Below are positions 18,094 through 26,594 of a stretch of DNA of 63,507 bases, one piece after another. Position 1 is the stretch's first letter. Each line of letters begins with the position of its first letter. The notes beneath the pieces are model-generated. The model did no database searches and was not told where the DNA came from. It saw only the letters and a program-made list of their open reading frames with translations. The position numbers and the translations under genes are program-made. This DNA comes from Rhizobium sp. C4 (GTDB taxonomy: Bacteria; Pseudomonadota; Alphaproteobacteria; Rhizobiales; Rhizobiaceae). The stretch covers positions 1 through 63,507 of the forward strand of contig NZ_JAJNCX010000019.1 of the NCBI RefSeq assembly GCF_021026315.1, given 5' to 3'.

Positions 18094-18399
18094 GTGATCG
18101 ATCCCGAAATCAAGTCCAGGCTCGCCGGCTATCGCCAGTCGATCGACAATATCGACGCAGCCCTTGTCCACATGCTCGCCGAGCGCTTCCGCTGCACCAA
18201 GGAAGTCGGCGTCTTGAAGGCCACGCATGAATTGCCGCCGTCTGATCCGGCGCGCGAGGAATACCAGATCGAACGTCTTCGCCGTCTGGCGAAGGAAGCC
18301 AATCTGGACCCGGATTTCGCCGAGAAGTTCCTGAACTTCATCATCAAGGAAGTCATCCGGCATCATGAAGCCATCGCTGCCGAACACAACGGCAAGTGA
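18094..18399 (+). CDS. Chorismate mutase (AroQ class)
   Basis: Small all-helical enzyme that rearranges chorismate to prephenate for phenylalanine and tyrosine synthesis. The 101-residue protein contains the AroQ fold pattern: the first long helix with YRQSIDNIDAALVHMLAERF (Arg and Asp positions of the active site), TKEVGVLKA in the second helix and a C-terminal helix ending KEVIRHHEAIA. It starts at GTG 18094 with AAGGAGAG upstream. It sits between ffh and rpsP, a conserved rhizobial arrangement with no known functional logic. A role in aromatic synthesis is inferred from the family only. Confidence 0.92.
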   Translation: MIDPEIKSRLAGYRQSIDNIDAALVHMLAERFRCTKEVGVLKATHELPPSDPAREEYQIERLRRLAKEANLDPDFAEKFLNFIIKEVIRHHEAIAAEHNGK

Positions 18400-18496
18400 A
18401 GGCGAAAATAAAGAAATAACCGGCACTTAGCCGACAACGAACTGAACCAAAATCGCCGCCTCAAAGCGGCACATCAATGCCTGAAGGAGAATTAAA

Positions 18497-18853
18497 ATGG
18501 CACTGAAGATTCGTCTCGCCCGCGGTGGCTCCAAGAAGCGTCCGTACTACCACATCGTCATTGCTGACGCTCGCTCGCCGCGCGACGGCCGTTTCCTGGA
18601 GAAGGTCGGTTCCTGGAACCCGATGCTCGCCAAGGACGCCGAAGGCCGCATCGTCATCGACAATGCACGCGTTCAGCATTGGCTCGACAACGGCGCGCAG
18701 CCGACCGACCGCGTTCTGCGCTTCCTGAACGAAGCTGGCATTGCCAAGCGCGAAGCCCGCAACAACCCGGAAAAGGCAAAGCCGGGCAAGAAGGCCGTCG
18801 AGCGCGCCAAGGAAAAGGAAGCCAAGGCCGCTGAAGCCGCTGCTGCGGAATAA
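18497..18853 (+). CDS. rpsP: 30S ribosomal protein S16
   Basis: Small-subunit ribosomal protein needed for 30S assembly. The first 80 residues are highly conserved ([54 protein letters not shown]). A C-terminal tail of about 35 residues is rich in Lys, Ala and Glu ([20 protein letters not shown]), a common extension in alphaproteobacteria. A good Shine-Dalgarno (AAGGAG) precedes ATG 18497. In many bacteria rpsP-rimM-trmD-rplS form one operon; here rimM is displaced by about 620 bp containing an opposite-strand small gene and hairpins, and rplS is displaced further. Confidence 0.98.
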   Translation: MALKIRLARGGSKKRPYYHIVIADARSPRDGRFLEKVGSWNPMLAKDAEGRIVIDNARVQHWLDNGAQPTDRVLRFLNEAGIAKREARNNPEKAKPGKKAVERAKEKEAKAAEAAAAE

Positions 18854-18868
18854 AGCGTCTAATAAAAA

Positions 18869-18896
18869 ACCAACCGATGCGGAAGCGTCGGTTGGT
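18869..18896 (-). terminator. Terminator of the small HTH-like gene
   Basis: ACCAACCGA (18869-18877) pairs with TCGGTTGGT (18888-18896), extended inside by a few pairs around a GGAA loop. Six A residues at 18864-18869 give a U-tract on the minus strand only, so this is a minus-strand terminator for the gene at 18927, although it could also form in the rpsP transcript. Confidence 0.75.
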
Positions 18897-18926
18897 CAAT
18901 TGCTGAGGATCGAGTTGCTTAGTACG

Positions 18927-19166
18927 TCAGTTCAAAGTGCTCATGAGCTGAACTGCGACCGCCTTCGATCCCTCATGCTTCTCACCGCGAAAAACCTCTC
19001 CAAGACGATGAGTATTCGTCCCGAGGTGTTGTGCAATGATGTTGTACTTTATGCGTTGAAGACGCATAATTTGCGCCGTCACAGCCTCATCAAAAGTCAG
19101 AGATTTCCGTTCAACAACGACAGGGTTGATTTCAACACCTGTAATTGGATGCAGCATGCTAGCCAT
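18927..19166 (-). CDS. Small HTH-like protein of unknown function
   Basis: A 79-residue protein (start MASMLHPITGVEINPVV). Its second half, IMRLQRIKYNIIAQHLGTNTHRLGEVFRGE, has the pattern of a short helix-turn-helix seen in many small alphaproteobacterial proteins (an alternating helix, then LGTN/GVN, then R-x-x-E-V). It is judged real because GGGAG is placed seven bases before ATG 19166 and a minus-strand terminator follows at 18869-18896. It is inserted, in opposite orientation, between rpsP and rimM. Target and role are unknown; a phage-derived or regulatory origin is possible. Confidence 0.6.
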   Translation of the reverse strand: MASMLHPITGVEINPVVVERKSLTFDEAVTAQIMRLQRIKYNIIAQHLGTNTHRLGEVFRGEKHEGSKAVAVQLMSTLN

Positions 19167-19184
19167 AGTCGGCTCCCATAAAGG

Positions 19185-19303
19185 GCCGATACGGTCTTGA
19201 CGTATTCGGCATCATGAATCATGGTGCCTGGGTGATAACACGCAGCCCGTATCGGCTGTTTCGCTTATGCCGACACGTCTGAACCACGTGTCGGCATTAA
19301 TTT
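19185..19303. other. Structured intergenic region with terminator-like hairpin
   Basis: A perfect 10-bp inverted repeat, GCCGATACGG (19185-19194) and CCGTATCGGC (19247-19256), encloses about 50 nt. It is followed by a perfect 11-bp hairpin, ATGCCGACACG (19267-19277) with CGTGTCGGCAT (19287-19297), then TAATTTTTAG, which reads as a plus-strand terminator. It could be a small plus-strand RNA, or the structured 5' region of the minus-strand HTH gene. The rest of 19304-19477, before rimM, shows only a lone DnaA-box-like TTATCCACA at 19364. Confidence 0.45.
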
Positions 19304-19477
19304 TTAGTTCGAGTCCGATGTTGGAGTCCCGCTAGTTTTCTCCTAACGTAGGGTAAGATAGCGTTATCCACAGATTTTACCCGGCTCCGCGCGTTTTTTA
19401 TTGAAAACGGTCGGTCATTTTCGCAGCGAGGCGCTGTCTTCTCGACATCAGACGTCTAGTACTGGCGAATCATAGCA

Positions 19478-20092
19478 ATGAAAAAACTCAAAAACCCCGT
19501 TCTCATGGCAACCATCGGCGCGGCACAGGGCCTGCGTGGCGAGGTGCGCGCCAAGACCTATACGACCGAGCCGACGGCGCTTGGCGATTACGGCAACCTG
19601 CATGCCGCTGACGGGCGCGTGTTCGAGATCCTCGACATTCGCGAGATGAAGGACATGGCCGTCGTCCGCTTCAAGGGCGTCAACGACCGCAATGCCGCCG
19701 AAGCACTGCGCGGGCTGGACCTGTTCATCGAACGCGACAACCTGCCCGCCGACCTGCTGGAAGACGACGAGTTCTTCTATGCCGATCTCGAAGGGCTGGA
19801 AGCCTTTGACGCGACTGGCAAGAGCTATGGGATCGTCAGCGGCATTTTCGATTTCGGCGCTGGCGACCTGCTGGAGCTGAAGGCCCCGGCCAAGCGCCCG
19901 CTGCTCATCCCCTTCTCCGAAGCTGCCGTGCTGGAAATCGACCTTGAAGAAGGCCGCATTCTGGTCGACCCGATCGCTGCCGGTCTCGTCGATGATGGCG
20001 AGAAGGACGGCGAAGACGGACCGGGCAGCCGCAAGCGCAGCCCGCCGAAAGGCAATGGCCCGAAGAAAGGCAACGGAGACGCGGAAACGTGA
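19478..20092 (+). CDS. rimM: Ribosome maturation factor RimM
   Basis: Assembly factor for the 30S subunit that binds S19 and acts on the 16S 3' major domain. The 204-residue product has the N-terminal RimM domain ([22 protein letters not shown]) and a PRC-barrel C-terminal domain ([43 protein letters not shown]). A Pro/Lys/Gly-rich tail of about 30 residues ([17 protein letters not shown]) extends beyond the usual end. ATG 19478 has only a weak Shine-Dalgarno; an alternative Met at 19505 would remove nine residues. The stop overlaps the GTG of trmD (GTGA). Confidence 0.96.
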   Translation: MKKLKNPVLMATIGAAQGLRGEVRAKTYTTEPTALGDYGNLHAADGRVFEILDIREMKDMAVVRFKGVNDRNAAEALRGLDLFIERDNLPADLLEDDEFFYADLEGLEAFDATGKSYGIVSGIFDFGAGDLLELKAPAKRPLLIPFSEAAVLEIDLEEGRILVDPIAAGLVDDGEKDGEDGPGSRKRSPPKGNGPKKGNGDAET

Positions 20093-20787
20093 CCTTCCGC
20101 GCCACCATCCTCACGCTTTATCCGGAAATGTTTCCGGGCTTTCTCGGCCAGTCCCTGTCCGGCAAGGCGCTGGAGCGCGGCGCATGGGCGATCGAGCCCG
20201 TCCAGATCCGCGATTTCGCCACCGACAAGCACCGTTCGGTCGATGACACGCCATCGGGCGGCGGGGCCGGCATGGTGCTGCGCGCCGATATTCTGGCGAA
20301 AGCCATCGATTCCGTGAGTGTTTCTGGCGGCGACGACGAGCGCCCGCGCCTTCTCATGAGCCCGCGTGGGCGACCGCTGACGCAAAGCCGTGTCCGCGAA
20401 CTGGCCGAAGGTCCCGGCGCGGTGATTGTCTGCGGCCGTTTCGAAGGCGTCGACCAGCGCGTCATCGACGCCCGCAATCTCGAGGAAGTGTCGATCGGCG
20501 ACTATATCCTTTCCGGCGGCGAACCGGCGGCGATGATCCTGCTCGACGCTATCATCCGCGTTCTGCCGGGCGTCATGGGCAATGAACAGTCGGGCGTGCA
20601 TGAAAGCTTCGAAAGCGGGCTGCTCGAGCACCCGCATTACACCCGCCCGCCCGTCTTCGAGGGCCGCGAAATCCCGGACGTCCTCACCTCCGGCAATCAC
20701 GCCAAGATCGAGAAATGGCGGCACGAACAGGCGCTGAAGCTGACCGCCGAGCGCCGGCCGGATCTCCTTCAAGCCTTGAAGAAATAA
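20089..20787 (+). CDS. trmD: tRNA (guanine37-N1)-methyltransferase
   Basis: SPOUT-family methyltransferase that makes m1G37 in tRNAs with G at position 36, preventing frameshifting. The 232-residue protein shows the family signature in order: [19 protein letters not shown], the DD[12 protein letters not shown] loop, [12 protein letters not shown], and the trefoil-knot region [14 protein letters not shown] and [13 protein letters not shown]. It starts with GTG 20089, overlapping the rimM stop. Its 3' end overlaps the convergent TauE/SafE gene by 19 bp. Confidence 0.97.
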   Translation: MTFRATILTLYPEMFPGFLGQSLSGKALERGAWAIEPVQIRDFATDKHRSVDDTPSGGGAGMVLRADILAKAIDSVSVSGGDDERPRLLMSPRGRPLTQSRVRELAEGPGAVIVCGRFEGVDQRVIDARNLEEVSIGDYILSGGEPAAMILLDAIIRVLPGVMGNEQSGVHESFESGLLEHPHYTRPPVFEGREIPDVLTSGNHAKIEKWRHEQALKLTAERRPDLLQALKK

Positions 20788-21515
20788 TATCCCGCCAGAA
20801 ACAACCCGACCGCGATCACCGCGTAGCGCAGGAAAGCCTGCGGCACGCGCTTGGCCAGCCAGACGCCATAATAGCCGCCGATGGCAGCGCCGGGCAGCAT
20901 GATGATGCCATGCAGCCACGAGATGGCGCCGCCCGCCGTGAAGACGACGATGGCGACGGCGGCGATCACGATGGAGAGAAAATTCTTGATGGCATTGAGC
21001 CGATGATAGTCGCCGCCGGTCGCAAGACCGAGCGAGGCGAGCATCATGATGCCCATGCCGGCCCCGAAGAACCCGCCATAGATCGACACGATGAATTGCG
21101 TGACGATGCCGGTCGGTGAATTCGGCGGATGCTCCTTCTCCACCTTGGGCCGCAGTTTCGGCCCGGCCGCAAAGAGGGCGGTCGCGGCAATCAACAGCCA
21201 CGGCACCAGCCGCCTGAAGGAGGGATTGTCCAGCGACAGCAGCAGAAGCGCGCCACCCAGCGACCCGACAAGCGAGATCGCCGACAGGATCAGGATCGGC
21301 CTCCATTCGCGGGCGATTTCCTTGCGATAGGCGAGCGCTGACGTGATGTAGCCCGGAAACTGCACGATGGACGAGGTGGCATTCGCCGCAATCGGCGGCA
21401 CGCCGAACAGCGTCATCGCGCCGAAGGTGAGAAAGGTTCCGCCACCGGCCACGGCATTGATCGCGCCGGACAGAAGCCCGGCCACGAAAAGCAGAATTGC
21501 AGACAGGATCGTCAT
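20769..21515 (-). CDS. TauE/SafE family sulfite/sulfonate exporter
   Basis: Predicted inner-membrane exporter of sulfite or small organosulfur anions (TauE/SafE family, formerly DUF81). The 248-residue protein has about eight hydrophobic helices and the two family repeats, with [20 protein letters not shown] near the N-terminus and a related [12 protein letters not shown] in the second half. Start ATG 21515 with a strong GGGGGGAG ribosome-binding site; an upstream in-frame ATG at 21554 would add 13 unlikely residues. It lies directly downstream of the NCS1 transporter gene on the same strand, separated by a strong hairpin. Confidence 0.9.
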   Translation of the reverse strand: MTILSAILLFVAGLLSGAINAVAGGGTFLTFGAMTLFGVPPIAANATSSIVQFPGYITSALAYRKEIAREWRPILILSAISLVGSLGGALLLLSLDNPSFRRLVPWLLIAATALFAAGPKLRPKVEKEHPPNSPTGIVTQFIVSIYGGFFGAGMGIMMLASLGLATGGDYHRLNAIKNFLSIVIAAVAIVVFTAGGAISWLHGIIMLPGAAIGGYYGVWLAKRVPQAFLRYAVIAVGLFLAGYYFFKA

Positions 21516-21557
21516 GTCTCCCCCCAAATCCTCTCCTTCAAGGCCTCTCCCCAAGGC

Positions 21558-21589
21558 CTAGCCCCCGGACCTCTCCGGCCGGGGGCTAG
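21558..21589 (-). terminator. Strong intercistronic hairpin after the NCS1 gene
   Basis: CTAGCCCCCGG (21558-21568) pairs perfectly with CCGGGGGCTAG (21579-21589). It lies between the NCS1 stop and the TauE/SafE start. There is no U-tract, so it may stabilise or attenuate the transcript rather than terminate it. Confidence 0.45.
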
Positions 21590-21618
21590 CATGGATCGGA
21601 GGACGGTGCCAAGCGGGA

Positions 21619-23064
21619 TTACGCCCGGCGCGCCTGCGGACGGATGTTGGCGAGAACCATGTAGCAAAGCCCGCCAACGGCGACGCCAAAGAACCAGCCA
21701 TAGGTGCCCCACCAGGCGGGAAGCACCGTGGTGAAGGTCGGCAGGATCGAGGAGAAGACGGCCCCGACGACAAAGGCGATCAGCGCATTGACGTTCCAGC
21801 CGCCCTCGAAGCGGAATTCGCCATTCTCGTGATAGAGCGCTTCGACATCCACCTCGCCCTTCCGGATGAGATAGTAGTCCACCATCATGATCCCGAAGAC
21901 CGGCCCCATGGTCGAGCCGATGAAGTTGACGAAATGGGCCGCCCCCGTTTCCCACGGCGCAAACGGATAGAGCACGAGCGCAATGAAGGCCGCGATATAA
22001 CCGCCGCGCTTGAAGTTGATCTGGCGCGGGAAGACATTGGCAAAGTCGAAGGCCGGCGAGACGAAGTTTGCCACCACGTTGATACCGAGCGTGGCAACCG
22101 CAAAGGTCAGCGCGGCCAGTACCGCCAGGAACCAGCTGTCAAACTTGGCCGAGATCGCATCGGGATGCAGCAGCACCTCGCCATAGACCGTATAGGCCGC
22201 CGTCGTCGTGACGCCGGCAACGAGGCAGAAGGCGAGCAGGTTGACCGGCAGGCCCCAGAGATTGCCCTTGCGCAACGTTGCCTGATCCGGCGCAAACCGC
22301 GAAAAGTCGCAGAAATTGAGATAAAGCGCTGCGAAATAGGTGATCCAGGTCGCGGCAACCGCAGCAAGGGCTGCAAACGAGCCAGGAGCGCCGGAAACGC
22401 CCGCATCCTTGGTGGCAGTCAGCAGAACATCCTGCGGAATATTGCCGCCGAAGGAGAAGGTGCCGGCCTTGACGATGAGATAGATCGCCAGCAGCAGCAT
22501 CATGATCCAGACCGCAGGCCCGGCCCAGTCCTGGAACTTGCGCACTGTCTCCATGCCGCGCTGGATGATGAGCAGCTGCAGCGCCCAGATGATCACGTAG
22601 CAGATCACTTCCAGCGTCGAATGGCCGAGCATGTGGCTCGACTGGTGGAAGGCAAGCAGGCTTTCATTGCGGATGAGCAGCGCGACGATCGCGCCCGAAG
22701 CGGCGGACGTCTGCGCGCCATACCAGAAGCAGGCGACGATGGCCCGCACCAGCGCCGGCAGGTTCGCCCCGAACGTACCGAAGGAGGCGCGCGCCAGAAC
22801 CGGGAAAGGCACGCCGGTCTTCACGCCCGCATTGCCGACAAGACTCATCAGCACGAAGATGACCAGCGAACCGATGCCGATCGCAATGACGAAATTGATG
22901 AAACTGCCGCAGAGCAGGAAAAGGCTCGCGGCCAGATAATAGCCCCAGAGGCTGTGAACGTCGGAGGTCCAGACGTTGAAGATGGAAAATGCGCCCCAGT
23001 TGCGCGTTTCGGCGGGCGCCAGATCCTCGTTGTAAAGCGAGGGTGACGGATTGTTGACAGACAT
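21619..23064 (-). CDS. NCS1 family nucleobase:cation symporter
   Basis: Twelve-helix secondary transporter of the nucleobase:cation symporter-1 family (purines, pyrimidines, hydantoins or allantoin). The 481-residue protein shows the family start SLYNEDLAPAETRNWGAFSIFNVWTSD (positions about 9-35) and GVPFPVLARASFGTFGAN, the substrate-site loop, plus TWITYFAALYLNFCDFSRFA. The N-D-L-A-P pattern fits uracil/allantoin-type members, but the exact substrate cannot be decided. A 15-bp palindrome lies about 50 bp upstream and could be its operator. Whether it is co-transcribed with the TauE/SafE gene is unclear because of the hairpin between them. Confidence 0.9.
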   Translation of the reverse strand: MSVNNPSPSLYNEDLAPAETRNWGAFSIFNVWTSDVHSLWGYYLAASLFLLCGSFINFVIAIGIGSLVIFVLMSLVGNAGVKTGVPFPVLARASFGTFGANLPALVRAIVACFWYGAQTSAASGAIVALLIRNESLLAFHQSSHMLGHSTLEVICYVIIWALQLLIIQRGMETVRKFQDWAGPAVWIMMLLLAIYLIVKAGTFSFGGNIPQDVLLTATKDAGVSGAPGSFAALAAVAATWITYFAALYLNFCDFSRFAPDQATLRKGNLWGLPVNLLAFCLVAGVTTTAAYTVYGEVLLHPDAISAKFDSWFLAVLAALTFAVATLGINVVANFVSPAFDFANVFPRQINFKRGGYIAAFIALVLYPFAPWETGAAHFVNFIGSTMGPVFGIMMVDYYLIRKGEVDVEALYHENGEFRFEGGWNVNALIAFVVGAVFSSILPTFTTVLPAWWGTYGWFFGVAVGGLCYMVLANIRPQARRA

Positions 23065-23114
23065 GCTACTCCCCTTTGACAGAAGGCCGCCCTCCCCGGC
23101 AGCCTGGATACTCG

Positions 23115-23129
23115 GCCTAAATTTTAGGC
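23115..23129. promoter_or_regulatory. 15-bp palindrome upstream of the NCS1 gene
   Basis: GCCTAAA-T-TTTAGGC, perfect 7-bp arms around one base, 51 bp upstream of the NCS1 ATG. Its size and position suit a dimeric repressor operator. No cognate regulator gene is adjacent, so this is an inference from symmetry. Confidence 0.4.
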
Positions 23130-23201
23130 AAATGCGAATTAATTCCTCTTTCCGGTGAAATGCAAGGCTTGCCTTACCTTTAACTCACAGCATAGAAGGG
23201 G

Positions 23202-23230
23202 GTGACAAAGCCGGCGCGCTGGTGTATACG
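23202..23230 (+). promoter_or_regulatory. Candidate rplS promoter and leader
   Basis: GTGACA (23202-23207), 17 bp, then TATACG (23225-23230) resembles a housekeeping promoter. The following leader of about 160 nt up to rplS includes a GACCTAGGTC palindrome and a GCCTC-TTCAT-GAGGC hairpin near 23308. No known L19 leader motif was recognised. Confidence 0.4.
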
Positions 23231-23395
23231 CCCGCCCGGAACTGATGGGCTGGACCTAGGTCTAAAGCCGCAACCGTTACCAATAAAGAACTGGCGAACC
23301 CGCTACCGCCTCTTCATGAGGCGCATTCCCGAGGCTTTGGCCGAAGAATGACGTGAGCGCTCTGGCTGTTTCAGAAGAAAGCAAGGTTGAAGACA

Positions 23396-23929
23396 ATGAA
23401 CATCATCGAACAGCTTGAGGCCGAACAGGCCGCCAAGATCGCCGCCAAGCGCACGCTTCCCGAATTCTCGCCGGGCGACACCGTCCGCGTCAACGTCCGC
23501 GTTGTCGAAGGCAACCGTACCCGCGTTCAGGCCTATGAAGGCGTTTGCATCGCCCGCAAGGGTGCAGGCATCAACGAAAGCTTCACGGTTCGCAAGATCT
23601 CCTACGGCGAAGGCGTCGAGCGCGTATTCCCGGTTTACTCTCCGCTGGTCGAAGGCGTTGAGATCGTTCGCCGCGGTAAGGTCCGTCGCGCCAAGCTCTA
23701 CTACCTGCGCGACCTGCGCGGCAAGGCTGCCCGTATCATTGAAAACACCGGCACGCGCGCCCGCAAGCTGAACGACAGCGAGCGTCAGGCTCTGGCTGAA
23801 GAAAAGGCACGCATCGAGGCCGAGAAGGTCGCTGCTGCCCAGGCTCTGGCTGCTGAAAAGGCCGCCGCTGAGGCTGCCGAAGCTGCTGCTGCCGCTGAAA
23901 AGGCTGCTGCAGAAGCCGCCGCTGAATAA
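23396..23929 (+). CDS. rplS: 50S ribosomal protein L19
   Basis: Large-subunit protein at the subunit interface. Residues 1 to about 120 are conserved ([71 protein letters not shown]). A C-terminal tail of about 55 residues is almost pure Ala, Glu and Lys and is probably a long charged helix; such tails are typical of rhizobial L19. The true start is ATG 23396; a TTG nine bases upstream is in frame but unlikely. A strong terminator follows at 23959. Confidence 0.98.
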   Translation: MNIIEQLEAEQAAKIAAKRTLPEFSPGDTVRVNVRVVEGNRTRVQAYEGVCIARKGAGINESFTVRKISYGEGVERVFPVYSPLVEGVEIVRRGKVRRAKLYYLRDLRGKAARIIENTGTRARKLNDSERQALAEEKARIEAEKVAAAQALAAEKAAAEAAEAAAAAEKAAAEAAAE

Positions 23930-23958
23930 GCCGCTTCGCCTGTTGCATTTTAAGGAAG

Positions 23959-23990
23959 GCCGCCGGTATGATCCGGCGGCTTTCTTTTTT
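23959..23990 (+). terminator. Rho-independent terminator of rplS
   Basis: GCCGCCGG (23959-23966), loop TATGAT, CCGGCGGC (23973-23980), then TTTCTTTTTT. A textbook intrinsic terminator 30 bp after the rplS stop; it separates rplS from the glycosyltransferase gene. Confidence 0.93.
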
Positions 23991-24026
23991 GCAGAATCAA
24001 GGCACGACCGGGGACAGCCGCTGCTG

Positions 24027-25046
24027 ATGCATGGGATATCGGAAGAAGTTGTCGCTGCCGTCAGGCGGCTGAACTATTACGCGACCGGCGTCGTGCGCGA
24101 ACTCGTGCCCCGTTCTCTCTTCCGTTTCGAGCATGATGCGATTTTCCGCGAGCTGGAAGATACAGGCGCCCTGCCCGCCCTTCTTGAGCGGGTGAACTAC
24201 TATAACGGCCTCGTGCCCGGCCGCCACGCACTCCCCTCGACCCGCATCGATTCCATCGACCGGTCCAGAAGCCGCTATTTCATCGATCTCGCAGAGCATC
24301 TGCGCTTCTTTCCGGCGCATCTGAGGATCGACAGCCTTTTTGGCGACATCACGCATGTCCCGCCCGTGCCGAGTGTGCTGAAAAGCCGCCCGATCGATGG
24401 CGACAACGCCAACTCTGTCCTGCTCAATCTCGACAAGTTCCGGCATTTCCGGCTGTTCGACGACCCGGTGCCGTTTTCGAAGAAGACGCCCAGGGCGGTC
24501 TGGCGCGGCAGCATGAACAATCCGCTGCGCGCAAACCTCGTCTCCGGCCACGCCAACAGTCCGTTCTGCGATGTCGGCCATGTCAGCCGCAACTTCACGG
24601 AAGTCCCGCCCAGGGACGTGCTGTCACCGGTGCAGCAGTTTCAATATCGCTACATCATCTCGGTGGAAGGCTGCGATGTCGCCACGAACCTGAAATGGGT
24701 GATGGCCTCCGGCAGCGTCTGCATCATGCCGCGCCCGCGCTTCGAGACCTGGTTCATGGAAGGCCGGCTGATCCCCGACCATCACTATGTCGAGGTGCGC
24801 GACGACTTCTCCGATCTCGAGGAAAAGATCGAAGCGCTGGAAGCCGATCCGATGCGCGCCCGCGAGATCGTCGCAAACGCCAACCGGCATATCGGCATGT
24901 TCCTGCAGCGCAGAAACGAGAAGCTGACCTCGCTTCTCGTCCTGCAGAAATATTTCGAGGCGACGGGGCAGCTGCCGCCTTCGGCCTTCACCGAAGGCTT
25001 TTTCAGCGTGGCCGACGCAGAGCCCCGCATGCTGATGACGGCCTGA
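24027..25046 (+). CDS. GT90 (CAP10/LpsA-type) glycosyltransferase
   Basis: Predicted glycosyltransferase of the CAP10/GT90 family, members of which modify lipopolysaccharide or capsule. The 339-residue protein has the family core in its second half: KKTPRAVWRGSMNNPLR, then a sugar-nucleotide-binding region YRYIISVEGCDVATNLKWVM, followed by GSVCIMPRP and a C-terminal helical part (LEADPMRAREIVANANRHI). I start at ATG 24027; an earlier in-frame TTG at 23943 lies inside the rplS terminator and is rejected. It is probably a single gene; the acceptor is unknown. Confidence 0.82.
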   Translation: MHGISEEVVAAVRRLNYYATGVVRELVPRSLFRFEHDAIFRELEDTGALPALLERVNYYNGLVPGRHALPSTRIDSIDRSRSRYFIDLAEHLRFFPAHLRIDSLFGDITHVPPVPSVLKSRPIDGDNANSVLLNLDKFRHFRLFDDPVPFSKKTPRAVWRGSMNNPLRANLVSGHANSPFCDVGHVSRNFTEVPPRDVLSPVQQFQYRYIISVEGCDVATNLKWVMASGSVCIMPRPRFETWFMEGRLIPDHHYVEVRDDFSDLEEKIEALEADPMRAREIVANANRHIGMFLQRRNEKLTSLLVLQKYFEATGQLPPSAFTEGFFSVADAEPRMLMTA

Positions 25047-25058
25047 GCCGACGCTCCC

Positions 25059-25565
25059 TCACTGCTTGACCGCAGCGTCCCAATGCTCGTCCGCCTTGCC
25101 GTCAACGATGCGCCAGGTGTCGTACCACGTCGTCGTATAGGTCTTTGACGGATCCTTCGGGTCCTTTTCGGTGCGCACCGTCGCCACCGTCACCAGATCG
25201 CCCTCGGCGCTGACGAAAACCACCGGCGCGCCCATCTTTTCCGGCACCGGCTTCGGCTGAACCTTCACCACCTTGGTGAAGAAGGTCACGACGCTCTCCC
25301 GGCCTGACGGCACGTTCGGGTTATGCTGGATATAGCGCTCGGTCAGATACTTGTCGGCCTCACCCCACTGGTTGGCCTCCAGCAGATCCTTGAAGATGTG
25401 GTAGACGACCTGCTTGTTGGCGTTGAGCACCGGGTCCTTGGCGGTGAAGAGCGCGTCCTTGTCCTTGGCAGCAACCACGGCCTCCTGCGCGGAGGCACCG
25501 TTGACGCCGGCTGTCGCCGCCAGAAGTGCGAGCGCAAGGGTTGCTGCAGCGGTTTTCAGTTTCAT
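25059..25565 (-). CDS. Secreted NTF2-like (SnoaL) family protein
   Basis: A 168-residue protein with a clear cleavable signal peptide (MKLKTAAATLALALLAATAG, then ASA-Q as the likely cut site) followed by an NTF2/SnoaL-like fold: VYHIFKDLLEANQWGEADKYL, YIQHNPNVPSGRESVVTFF and later strands around VFVSAEGDLVTV and TTTWYDTWRIVDGKADEHWD. Proteins of this type bind small hydrophobic ligands or act as isomerase-like enzymes, but no catalytic role can be assigned. Start ATG 25565. It is convergent with the GT90 gene and divergent from the amino-acid ABC genes. Confidence 0.82.
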   Translation of the reverse strand: MKLKTAAATLALALLAATAGVNGASAQEAVVAAKDKDALFTAKDPVLNANKQVVYHIFKDLLEANQWGEADKYLTERYIQHNPNVPSGRESVVTFFTKVVKVQPKPVPEKMGAPVVFVSAEGDLVTVATVRTEKDPKDPSKTYTTTWYDTWRIVDGKADEHWDAAVKQ

Positions 25566-25748
25566 GACCGTTCCTTCTCGTGATTGCGGTTCGCTTCGGC
25601 AGAGAACTAGGCGTTCTGGCGCGCCGGCGAAAGAAGGCACTTCACAGGCAGATAGGCACCCAAAGGGAACCTTTGGCGTCCGCCTTCTCCTTGCAATGCC
25701 TGAAGATTCTGTGACAGTGTGGCCCGCCACAAAAGACAGGAGTTACCC

Positions 25749-26549
25749 ATGATTTCCAGACGCGCAGTGCTCGTGCTTGCCGCCCTTGCCGCAACAGCGC
25801 CGCTGGCCGCAAAGGCCGCTGACGCTCTGCCGGACCTGAAGGGTCGCAAGGTGGTCGTCGTGACGGAAAACGCCTACCCGCCGCTGCAGTTTGTCGACCC
25901 CAAGTCCGGCAAACAGATCGGCTGGGAATATGACGCGATGAACGAGATCGCCAAGCGCCTCAACTTCAAGGTCGAGTACCAGAACACCAGCTGGGACGCG
26001 ATGATCCAGTCCGTCTCCGACAAGCAGTACGACATCGGCATGACCGGCATCACCATCAAGGACGAGCGCAAGGAAAAGGTCGATTTCTCCGACCCCTACA
26101 TGCGCTCCGAACAGTTCATGCTGGTGCGCGGCGACGAGAAGCGCTTCACCGACGCCAAGAGCTTCGCGGCCGACACGAAGCTGCTGGTCGGCGCACAGCC
26201 CGGCACGACGCCCTTCTACACCGCCGTCTACAGCGTTCTCGATGGTGACGAGAAGAACCCGCGTATCAAGCTCTTCGAGACCTTCGGCGCCACCGTTCAG
26301 GCCCTGAAGGCCGGCGACGTCGACACGGTTCTGACGGACGGCACGGCCGGCAAGGGCTATGTGGACGCCTCCAATGGCGGCCTGAAGCTCGTCGGCGGCC
26401 CGCTCGGCACCGAGGATTTCGGCTTCATCTTCCCGAAGGGCTCCGATCTCGTGAAGCCGGTCAATGCGGCCATTGCGGCGCTGAAGGCTGACGGCACGCT
26501 CGACGCGCTGAACAAGAAATGGTTCCTCGACTACAAGATGGGTCAGTAA
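25749..26549 (+). CDS. Amino-acid ABC transporter substrate-binding protein
   Basis: Periplasmic binding protein of solute-binding family 3 (polar amino acids). The 266-residue precursor has a signal peptide ([19 protein letters not shown], cut near AKA-AD), then the family core: [55 protein letters not shown] and the GAQPGTT hinge. Start ATG 25749 is preceded by AGGAG. Its permease follows 45 bp downstream. Ligand specificity cannot be read. Confidence 0.93.
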   Translation: MISRRAVLVLAALAATAPLAAKAADALPDLKGRKVVVVTENAYPPLQFVDPKSGKQIGWEYDAMNEIAKRLNFKVEYQNTSWDAMIQSVSDKQYDIGMTGITIKDERKEKVDFSDPYMRSEQFMLVRGDEKRFTDAKSFAADTKLLVGAQPGTTPFYTAVYSVLDGDEKNPRIKLFETFGATVQALKAGDVDTVLTDGTAGKGYVDASNGGLKLVGGPLGTEDFGFIFPKGSDLVKPVNAAIAALKADGTLDALNKKWFLDYKMGQ

Positions 26550-26594
26550 GACCCATGGCGAAGTCACGCGCTTGACCTGGATGTTCACGCCACA

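Noticed and set aside
19364-19372. TTATCCACA, a perfect DnaA-box match
   Set aside because: A single box without clustering, an AT-rich unwinding region or replication genes; not evidence for an origin.
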